A stretch of 8,443 bases of DNA, taken from the NCBI GenBank assembly GCA_038745295.1, contig JBCDLN010000186.1, forward strand, positions 1 through 8,443. The letters are read 5' to 3'. Below are positions 1 through 4,954 of this stretch, piece by piece. The stretch's first letter is position 1; each line of letters starts with the position of its first letter. Below the pieces are notes generated by a model. It worked only from the letters and a program-made list of their open reading frames with translations, did no database searches and was not told the DNA's origin. The translations under genes were made by a program, and so were the position numbers. Source of the stretch: Acuticoccus sp038745295 (GTDB taxonomy: Bacteria; Pseudomonadota; Alphaproteobacteria; Rhizobiales; Amorphaceae).

Positions 1-1394
1 CCCACCAAGTTGGGGTTGGCCCGTTCAAGGTCGTGCGGGGCGTAAACGGTCCTGGCGAGGATGTGATCTTTGAAGCCCGGGGCGTAGCGCTCCACAACAC
101 CAAGGACGCGATCAGCCACCTTTTCTTTGATGCTTTCCCAGTCACCAGGGGCGATCTCATCACACGCGTCCTTCACCACCTTGCTTGGGACAACCCGCAC
201 CTGGAGCCAAAGCGTGTGGCCACCTTCGGGAGCGCGGGAGGGGTCGATGGCGGTGGGCTGTCCCACAACGATCGCAGGTTCAGCCGGCAAGATGCCAGCA
301 ATGGAATCCTGATAGGTGCGCGACAGGCCCTCCATGGACGGCGCAAGGTGCACGTAAGCAAAGCGCTTGAGGTCGTCCCCAGCACTCCAGTCGGGAAGTT
401 GGTCGGCGGCAATGTGGATCATCATCGTCCCCGGGCCGTGCCGGAAGTTTGAAATCGCCCGGTCCACCGCAGCCTTGCCCGTCGACCCGCCCACGAGGCG
501 CAACAGCGCGTGGGGTGTCACCGAAGCAAGCACGGCCGTGCGCGCCCCCACCACATCGCCACCTTCAAGGCGAACGCCGGTGGCGTGGCTGCCGGCATGT
601 TCAATGGCCTCCACCGGGGTCGATGTGTGGATGGTGACGCCCGTTGAGCCGGCCAAGCCCTCAAGCGCGCGGGGGATCACATCAGCGCCGCCCTTGCCAA
701 GCACCATTCCAAAGCTTTGGTCCGCCATCGCCTCAAGGTAGGGAAAGAGGGCGCCGCCCGATGCGTCGGGCGGGAAGTCAAGGTGCATGGCCCAAGGGGC
801 AAGAAGCGCTTTGACCTCAGGCGTGGTGAACTGCTCGTCCAAAAATTCTCGGGGGCTAGACAGCAGACGGCGTCCCATATCGTACAAAAAACCGGAGCCT
901 TTGGCGCGCAAGGCCTGCACCGCAAACTTCATCAGCGGAAGTGCGCGCATGGGTGTGCTGAGGAGCGCAAAATAGTGCGGCGCCTCATCGGGAAACGCGG
1001 CGGTGAGGGCGCGCCAACTGTCGGCGTCGTGCGGGCTCATTTGTTCGATTTGGCGGGCGTTGGCCTCGGCGTCCGTGGTGACACCCAGCCAGCGCCCATC
1101 GGGGAAGGGGCTTGCAAAACAATGGGTCGCTGGTGCGTACTCAAGGCCATGGGCGGTGAGCTGATCGCCATACTTTTTGGCAAAGGCCGAGCCGGCAAAA
1201 AGCGATAGGTTCATTGCAAAAAGGTCGTGTCGGTAGCCCGGCAGCGTCACCTCTTGGGTGCGAACCGCCCCGCCCAGCTGAGGGGCCTGCTCAAAAACGG
1301 CAACACTATGGCCCGTCTCAGACAGGTGAACTGCTGCTGCAAGGGCGTTATGGCCGCCGCCGATGATGACAATGTCGAACTGCGAAGAGGACAC
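1..1394 (-). CDS. FAD/NAD(P)-dependent oxidoreductase, phytoene dehydrogenase/PYROXD2-like (COG1233), C-terminus cut by window edge
   Basis: The frame is open from a GTG at 1394 leftward to the edge, giving 464 whole codons. An AGGAG ribosome site (1400-1404 read on the minus strand) sits 5 nt before the GTG. The N-terminus is a Rossmann dinucleotide-binding fold: FDIVIIGGGHNAL at residues 6-18, then the acidic end of strand 2 at VAVFEQ (E35) and GG at 41-42, typical of FAD binding. Residues 198-204 (LAPWAMH) and 377-391 (VGQPTAIDPSRAPEG) match the complete paralog at 2698-4287, so about 65 C-terminal residues, including the second FAD motif, lie outside the window. Family members are soluble flavoproteins that desaturate or oxidise hydrophobic or cyclic compounds; most have no known substrate. 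No other carotenoid genes are present, so a crtI role is not supported. It is transcribed away from the cyclase-family gene and probably shares its control region. Family assignment is firm; the reaction is unknown. Confidence 0.9.
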   Translation of the reverse strand, partial: MSSSQFDIVIIGGGHNALAAAVHLSETGHSVAVFEQAPQLGGAVRTQEVTLPGYRHDLFAMNLSLFAGSAFAKKYGDQLTAHGLEYAPATHCFASPFPDGRWLGVTTDAEANARQIEQMSPHDADSWRALTAAFPDEAPHYFALLSTPMRALPLMKFAVQALRAKGSGFLYDMGRRLLSSPREFLDEQFTTPEVKALLAPWAMHLDFPPDASGGALFPYLEAMADQSFGMVLGKGGADVIPRALEGLAGSTGVTIHTSTPVEAIEHAGSHATGVRLEGGDVVGARTAVLASVTPHALLRLVGGSTGKAAVDRAISNFRHGPGTMMIHIAADQLPDWSAGDDLKRFAYVHLAPSMEGLSRTYQDSIAGILPAEPAIVVGQPTAIDPSRAPEGGHTLWLQVRVVPSKVVKDACDEIAPGDWESIKEKVADRVLGVVERYAPGFKDHILARTVYAPHDLERANPNLV

Positions 1395-1409
1395 AACCGC
1401 TCCTATCCT

Positions 1410-1425
1410 GATGGTCCGCACCATC
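1410..1425. promoter_or_regulatory. Inverted repeat in the leader of the leftward oxidoreductase
   Basis: GATGGT and ACCATC form a perfect 6-bp inverted repeat around CCGC, 15 nt upstream of the GTG start of the leftward gene. It could be a regulator site or a small leader hairpin close to the ribosome site. Neither role can be decided from sequence. Confidence 0.35.
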
Positions 1426-1436
1426 CAGCGGCGGCG

Positions 1437-1462
1437 TTGCGGCGGGCGCAAGCGGCGTTTGC
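1437..1462. promoter_or_regulatory. Candidate operator: TTGC/GCAA/TTGC boxes at 11-bp steps
   Basis: TTGC at 1437, GCAA at 1448 and TTGC at 1459 are each separated by 7 bp, so identical faces recur every 11 bp. The left pair is a perfect inverted repeat, TTGCG-N5-CGCAA (1437-1451). Dimeric winged-helix regulators such as MarR proteins usually bind short inverted repeats of this scale. The arms are short and the region is GC-rich, so chance is possible. Confidence 0.35.
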
Positions 1463-1514
1463 ATAGGGCGACCCCTTGCCTCTACGGTCCACCACGCGAG
1501 CTGCCAAGGGGCAG

Positions 1515-1524
1515 TTGAGCGCAA
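1515..1524. promoter_or_regulatory. TTGAG-NN-CAA motif, also found before the second oxidoreductase
   Basis: TTGAGCGCAA followed by T occurs here, and TTGAGGTCAA followed by T occurs at 2576-2585 upstream of the second oxidoreductase gene. Nine of eleven positions agree. Two regions that may be co-regulated share the motif, which makes it a candidate binding site, but it is short. Confidence 0.25.
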
Positions 1525-1542
1525 TGAACCTTTGGTCGACGC

Positions 1543-1561
1543 GCGGCGATCTCAACGCCGC
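1543..1561 (+). promoter_or_regulatory. GC-rich inverted repeat in the cyclase gene leader
   Basis: GCGGCG (1543-1548) and CGCCGC (1556-1561) can pair around a 7-nt loop, ending 10 nt before the ribosome site of the gene at 1585. As RNA it would be a stable hairpin near the translation start; as DNA it could be a protein site. There is no direct evidence for either. Confidence 0.3.
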
Positions 1562-1584
1562 CCACCACACAAGAGGAGAAGCGG

Positions 1585-2364
1585 ATGTCGACACTCAACC
1601 AATTGGCCGAGGGCCTGTTGTCCGGCACAATTGAGGTTGTGGATTTGTCGGGGTCGCTGGGGCCAAATACCCCCCTCCTCAAGCTGCCGCCGGAACTCGC
1701 CGTTGATACGCCCAAGATCGAAATCCACAAGATTTCTGAGTACGACAACAACGGACCGTTCTGGGCGTGGAACTGGCTGAAGCTGGGCGAGCATTCCGGC
1801 ACCCACTTTGATGCGCCCATCCACTGGATCACCGGCAAGGACTTCCCCGATGGCTCCACCGATACGCTGCCCATCCAAAAGATTGTGGCACCCGTTTGCG
1901 TGATTGACTGTTCGGCCGAAGTGGCTGCGAACCCTGACTATCTCCTCACCGCAGAGGGCGTGCGGGCCTGGGAAGCCACCCACGGCACCATCCCTCAAGG
2001 GGCCTGGGTGCTCATGCGCACCGACTGGCACAAGCGCAATCACTCCGAGGCAGAGTTCCTCAATGCGGATGAGACAGGGCCCCACTCCCCAGGGCCATCG
2101 GTCGACTGTGTTGAGCTGATTGTGGAGCGCGGTGTAGCCGGTTGGGGAACCGAGTGTATCGGCACCGATGCCGGCCAGGCTGGTGGGATGGAGCCGCCCT
2201 TTCCGGCCCATAACCTTCTGCACAAAAACAACCGCTACGGTCTGGCAAGCCTTGCGAACCTCGACAAGTTGCCGCCCACCGGCGCGATTTTGATCGCAGC
2301 ACCGCTGAAGATCGTCCACGGAACAGGCAGCCCAGTGAGGGCAATTGGCCTCGTCGCCCACTAG
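1585..2364 (+). CDS. Cyclase-family (PF04199) metal-dependent hydrolase, kynurenine-formamidase-like
   Basis: A 259-residue soluble protein with no signal peptide. The start is ATG at 1585, preceded by a strong AGAGGAGAA site (1572-1580). The family signature HSGTHFDAPIHW lies at residues 70-81; by analogy with KynB, H70, H74 and D76 bind metal and H80 lies in the same motif. The second half carries PAHNLLHKNNRYGLASLANL at 207-226 and the family's closing block LPPTGAILIAAPLKI at 229-243. Relatives hydrolyse formamides, lactams or lactones (kynurenine formamidase, isatin hydrolase) or act on cyclic intermediates. The glutamate that supplies a late metal ligand in KynB appears to be Ala221 here, so kynB is not assigned. 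Two COG1233 oxidoreductases flank it, suggesting it opens or hydrolyses a product of theirs. The stop codon lies inside the end of the repeat element at 2361-2466. Confidence 0.9.
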   Translation: MSTLNQLAEGLLSGTIEVVDLSGSLGPNTPLLKLPPELAVDTPKIEIHKISEYDNNGPFWAWNWLKLGEHSGTHFDAPIHWITGKDFPDGSTDTLPIQKIVAPVCVIDCSAEVAANPDYLLTAEGVRAWEATHGTIPQGAWVLMRTDWHKRNHSEAEFLNADETGPHSPGPSVDCVELIVERGVAGWGTECIGTDAGQAGGMEPPFPAHNLLHKNNRYGLASLANLDKLPPTGAILIAAPLKIVHGTGSPVRAIGLVAH

Positions 2365-2466
2365 AGCAGTTCTCCATCAAACGGCATCGTCTGATCGGGA
2401 AAAACCGCCCGCATTTCAAAGAGGCGAGCGTTTTTCTCGCGCCGCATGCGGCGCGAATTCCTCTAG
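2361..2466. repeat. Small element with imperfect inverted ends (MITE-like or intergenic repeat)
   Basis: The left end CTAGAGCAGTTCTCC (2361-2375) matches the reverse complement of the right end (2452-2466) at 11 of 15 positions, with the outermost six bases CTAGAG/CTCTAG perfect. The 106-bp unit contains no ORF and has a 20-bp palindrome near its right end. TAGAGCA-type termini recall short intergenic repeats that are abundant in alphaproteobacteria; that link is from memory and untested. No target-site duplication is evident. The left end overlaps the cyclase stop codon. Confidence 0.4.
2437..2456. repeat. Perfect 20-bp palindrome
   Basis: TCGCGCCGCATGCGGCGCGA is fully self-complementary with no spacer. 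It lies about 70 bp past the cyclase stop codon. With no loop and no following T-run it is not a standard rho-independent terminator. It may be part of the repeat element or a protein-binding site. Confidence 0.7.
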
Positions 2467-2537
2467 TGTGCTGCCGTAGACCCCTCGGCGAGCGGTTGAT
2501 GAGACCGCCGACGGCGTCACCGCGTAGAGGCATGAGG

Positions 2538-2577
2538 CTCGGGCTACGCTCTGTGTTCTCGGGCTTCGCGCTGTTTT
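2538..2577. repeat. Tandem direct repeat, two 20-bp units
   Basis: The abutting units are CTCGGGCTACGCTCTGTGTT (2538-2557) and CTCGGGCTTCGCGCTGTTTT (2558-2577), identical at 17 of 20 positions. They lie 121 bp upstream of the second oxidoreductase start, where a regulator or slipped-strand duplication could be at work. Confidence 0.6.
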
Positions 2578-2585
2578 GAGGTCAA
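2576..2585. promoter_or_regulatory. TTGAGGTCAA motif upstream of oxidoreductase/MarR operon
   Basis: A TTGA-GG-TCAA inverted repeat at the end of the tandem repeat shares TTGAG-NN-CAAT with the site at 1515 in the divergent control region. It is a candidate operator for the MarR protein encoded downstream, on similarity of two sites only. Confidence 0.25.
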
Positions 2586-2697
2586 TTCGGTCCGTGCTGA
2601 ACTCCGGTGCGATGCTCAGCGCGGTCCGGTTTGTTCGCGGGCGTGTGATCGCGCTGCGGCGGTCGGGCCGCTGGAGCGCAGAAGGAAGCAAAGCGGA

Positions 2698-4287
2698 GTG
2701 ACCTACGACCACATAATTATCGGTTCAGGCATCAATGCTTTGGTGTGTGGGGCGATCCTGTCCCGCCACCAAAACATCCTGGTGTTGGAGCGTGAGGAGA
2801 CAGTCGGCGGCACCATCAAGACTGGCACCCTTGCCGAGGGCTTCACCTACGACCCCTTGGCTATGACGTACCTGTTGCTGCTGGCCTCGCCCGCCTACGC
2901 CGATCTTGGCGAGGAACTCACCCAAAGGGGTGTAGCCTTTGCCAAAACGGACGCTCCGACAGGGGTCCTCACTGCGGAAGGCCGAGCGGCGATCTTGTCC
3001 ACTGACAGGAATGCCAACATCAAGGCCTTTGACGCTCTGGAGCCGGGCGAAGGCGAGCGCCACCGGGAAGAGATGGCGTACATCGAGGCCAATGCTGAGT
3101 TCTTGTTCAGCCTTCTGAACGGACAGCTTTGGTCGCTCAACACGCTAAAATTGCTCCTGCGTGAAACCATCAAACGCAAACCGCGCGGGCTCAAAAGCCT
3201 CATTGGCGAGATGCTGGTTTCGAACCGCCGGCGTCTTGGTGGAAACTCTCGCGCGAAAGAGTTGGAGGCGCTGATGGCGCCGTGGCCGCTCCACGCCGGG
3301 CTTGATCCGGAGCAGCCCTATTCGGGCCAAATCGGGATGACCATGGCGTTTGCGCTTGAAGCCTTCGGTGCGCCCATCAGCGTGGGCGGGGCGCACAAAG
3401 TCGCGCAGGCTCTGGCCGACATCATCAGCGCCAATGGCGGAACAGTGCGCACCGGCGCCGATGTCGATGAAATTCTTGAAGGGACCGACGGACGCCCTGT
3501 GGCCGGTGTGCGCTTAGCAGGTGGCGAAGAGCTCGACGCCCCATCGGTCATCTCATCCACCACGCCCACTCAGCTTTATGGGCGGCTGCTGCGCCATTGG
3601 ACGCTGCCGGAGTTTGTGGCCAAAGAGACCCGCCGTTATCAGTACGGCAAGGGCAATATGCAGATCCACTATGCCCTTAAGCAACCGGTCGCCTGGCCTG
3701 TTGAAGGGCTTCAGGAGGTTCAACTCCTTCACCTTTCCGATGGCATCGACCAGGTCTCCAAAGCCAGCAACGAGGCGCTGAGGGGCGTGCTGCCTGCCAA
3801 CCCGACGGTGTGTGTGGGTCAGCCGACCGCCGCCGATCCATCCCGCGCGCCCGAGGGCCAGGCCGTGCTGTGGATCCAGCTGCCGCAGTGTCCAATCACC
3901 CTTTTGGGGGATGCGGCAGGCCGCATTGATGTGCCAGAGGATGGCCGGTGGAATGAGGCGGTAAGAGAGGCTTATGCGGACCGGGTGGAGGAGATGATCG
4001 CAGCCCACGTGCCAGGGTTCCGCGATACAGTCATTGTGCGCAAAGCCCTGTCACCGGCTGACCTAGAGGCAGCAAACATCAACCTCATAGGCGGCGAGCC
4101 CTATGGCGGCTGGTCCGGGCTTGATCAGCTCTTTACGTTCAGGCCGTTCCCACAGCAAATCAACCATGACAGCTTTGCGCAAGGCGTCTATCAGATCGGC
4201 GCATCCACCCACCCGGGCTCCGGCCTTGGGGGCATGTCGGGCTACATGCTCGCCCAGCAGTTAAAGCCGAGGAAACGCTGGTTTTGA
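2698..4287 (+). CDS. FAD/NAD(P)-dependent oxidoreductase, phytoene dehydrogenase/PYROXD2-like (COG1233), full length
   Basis: A 529-residue soluble flavoprotein of the usual family length. The start is GTG at 2698, with AAGGAAG (2682-2688) 9 nt upstream. The Rossmann motif starts at residue 4 (DHIIIGSGINALVCG), leaving no room for an export signal. E31 closes strand 2 and GG at 37-38 completes the N-terminal FAD site. The C-terminal FAD block YQIGASTHPGSGLGGMSG spans 498-515. Blocks at 192-199 (LMAPWPLH) and 373-387 (VGQPTAADPSRAPEG) are shared with the leftward oxidoreductase at 1-1394, so the two are paralogs, though clearly diverged over most of their length. The family desaturates or oxidises C-C or C-N bonds; the substrate here is unknown. 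The gene overlaps the downstream MarR gene by four bases and is therefore likely co-translated with it. A homo- or heteromeric complex with its paralog is possible but not shown. Confidence 0.92.
   Translation: MTYDHIIIGSGINALVCGAILSRHQNILVLEREETVGGTIKTGTLAEGFTYDPLAMTYLLLLASPAYADLGEELTQRGVAFAKTDAPTGVLTAEGRAAILSTDRNANIKAFDALEPGEGERHREEMAYIEANAEFLFSLLNGQLWSLNTLKLLLRETIKRKPRGLKSLIGEMLVSNRRRLGGNSRAKELEALMAPWPLHAGLDPEQPYSGQIGMTMAFALEAFGAPISVGGAHKVAQALADIISANGGTVRTGADVDEILEGTDGRPVAGVRLAGGEELDAPSVISSTTPTQLYGRLLRHWTLPEFVAKETRRYQYGKGNMQIHYALKQPVAWPVEGLQEVQLLHLSDGIDQVSKASNEALRGVLPANPTVCVGQPTAADPSRAPEGQAVLWIQLPQCPITLLGDAAGRIDVPEDGRWNEAVREAYADRVEEMIAAHVPGFRDTVIVRKALSPADLEAANINLIGGEPYGGWSGLDQLFTFRPFPQQINHDSFAQGVYQIGASTHPGSGLGGMSGYMLAQQLKPRKRWF
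4269..4275 (+). promoter_or_regulatory. Ribosome site for the TTG start of the MarR gene
   Basis: GAGGAAA inside the last codons of the oxidoreductase lies 8 nt before the TTG at 4284. It is the only Shine-Dalgarno-like run near the gene's start and favours TTG over the in-frame GTG at 4293. Confidence 0.5.
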
Positions 4288-4835
4288 GCGAAGTGCGCAC
4301 CCACACCCACGACCCCCCACGAAACCGAGACGGTGAACCCGACGAAACCGCGCCCAGCAGTTCAATTGGGAGAGACAGAACCTTGCGCGGGATCGGGCTC
4401 GAGCAGTTTGCCCCCTACCTCATCAACCGCATCGCATTCTTGTACAATGCCGACATGGCGAGCGCCTTGCGCGCACGGGGGCTCACCACAGCCCACATGC
4501 GCGCCCTCGCAGTCCTTGCTGTTCATCCGGGCATCACCGTCAACGAGCTGGCCGATTATGCGGTGATGGAGCAGTCCACCATGAGCCGCACACTCGACCA
4601 GTTGGTGGGCGCTGGCCTTGCGACACGGCGCCACCGGGCCGACGATGGCCGCGTGCGTGAGGTGCTTCTCACCGAAAAGGGAGAGCGCGCCTTTGACGAG
4701 GTCTGGCCAACGATGCGCAGCTTGGAAGACAAGATGTTTGAGGGCATCGCAGCTGAGGACCGGCGTTGCGTCCTAAAAGCGCTCGGCATTGTCCTCAACG
4801 CCATGCGTTTGGGCCCGCGCTCACCGTCTTCATAG
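4284..4835 (+). CDS. MarR-family transcriptional regulator
   Basis: A 183-residue protein. The predicted TTG start overlaps the preceding stop codon as TTGA; GTG at 4293 is an alternative. Residues 1-36 are a hydrophilic His/Asp/Pro/Arg-rich tail longer than in most family members (usually about 140-160 residues). The core then follows MarR order: a dimerisation helix around 38-65, the helix-turn-helix at about 84-111 (ITVNELADYAVMEQ, recognition helix through STMSRTLDQLVGAG), and the basic wing RRHRADDGRVREVLLT at 115-130, where D120-D121-G-R is the classic wing tip. The C-terminal helix (about 133-175) completes the dimer interface. MarR proteins are usually ligand-released repressors of neighbouring genes, often responding to aromatic or phenolic compounds or oxidants. 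Placement in the oxidoreductase operon suggests autoregulation and control of the divergent pair at 1394/1585. The target and ligand are inferred, not seen. Confidence 0.9.
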   Translation: MSEVRTHTHDPPRNRDGEPDETAPSSSIGRDRTLRGIGLEQFAPYLINRIAFLYNADMASALRARGLTTAHMRALAVLAVHPGITVNELADYAVMEQSTMSRTLDQLVGAGLATRRHRADDGRVREVLLTEKGERAFDEVWPTMRSLEDKMFEGIAAEDRRCVLKALGIVLNAMRLGPRSPSS

Positions 4836-4954
4836 CCGATTGGCGTTGATAGGCACTCTGGCCCGTTGATCAAAGGCGCCTTGCTCGTGTAGAGCCCCCC
4901 AATCAGGCGGATCGGTATCCGTCTTGATCCGACGCTGCCGCGCAGGGGGATCAT
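4836..4954 (+). promoter_or_regulatory. Intergenic region before guaB, presumed guaB promoter
   Basis: A 119-bp gap separates the accessory operon from guaB. A possible weak promoter is TTGATC (4866-4871), a 16-bp spacer and TGTAGA (4888-4893). CGGATC (4908-4913) and GATCCG (4926-4931) can pair around 12 nt. No known riboswitch or terminator was recognised. Confidence 0.3.
4944..4950 (+). promoter_or_regulatory. Ribosome site selecting the TTG start of guaB
   Basis: AGGGGGA ends 4 nt before the TTG at 4955, or 6 nt if counted from AGGGG. The in-frame ATG at 4967 would be 16 nt away, too far, so TTG is the better start. Confidence 0.5.

Larger units (their letters stand above)
1395..1584. promoter_or_regulatory. 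Divergent control region between oxidoreductase and cyclase genes
   Basis: This 190-bp gap must carry the promoters of both divergent genes. I see no convincing -35/-10 pair on either strand. It is unusually rich in short inverted repeats: GATGGT-CCGC-ACCATC at 1410-1425, an alternating TTGC/GCAA/TTGC series at 1437-1462, TTGAGCGCAA at 1515-1524, and GCGGCG-N7-CGCCGC at 1543-1561 just before the cyclase ribosome site. This density fits a regulated bidirectional promoter, with the MarR protein encoded at 4284-4835 as the nearest candidate regulator. That link is inference. Confidence 0.6.
2365..2697. other. 333-bp gene-free region between cyclase and second oxidoreductase
   Basis: No reading frame here has a believable start, ribosome site and protein-like composition. 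The region contains most of the inverted-ended element, a 20-bp palindrome, stem-forming repeats at 2492-2508 (GCGGT-N7-ACCGC) and 2506-2516 (CGCCG-A-CGGCG), a tandem 20-bp repeat at 2538-2577 and a TTGAG-NN-CAA motif at 2576. The right end must hold the promoter of the oxidoreductase/MarR operon unless it is read through from the cyclase gene. No clear -35/-10 pair was seen. Confidence 0.6.

Noticed and set aside
1552..2361. Minus-strand 269-codon open frame opposite the cyclase gene
   Set aside because: It is the antisense of a gene with clear family motifs and a strong ribosome site. Long antisense frames are expected in GC-rich DNA.
1585..2364. kynB and tryptophan degradation
   Set aside because: No kynureninase or tryptophan dioxygenase gene is nearby, and the late metal-binding glutamate appears to be missing.
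2406..2435. Rho-independent terminator after the cyclase gene
   Set aside because: The only pairing before the T-run at 2431-2435 is a 4-bp CGCC/GGCG stem with a loop of 13 nt, too weak to call.
2416..2712. Minus-strand 98-codon open frame spanning the gene-free region
   Set aside because: It starts with GTG inside the second oxidoreductase gene, has no convincing ribosome site, runs through the palindrome and tandem repeat, and its translation is Arg/Ser/Ala-rich with no recognisable motif. It looks like a GC-rich non-coding frame.
1..4287. Carotenoid pathway (crtI) assignment for the two oxidoreductases
   Set aside because: No phytoene synthase, cyclase of the carotenoid type or other crt gene is present. 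COG1233 contains many non-carotenoid enzymes.
4908..4931. Riboswitch or attenuator before guaB
   Set aside because: Only a 6-bp inverted repeat with a 12-nt loop is visible, with no conserved purine-riboswitch core and no T-run.
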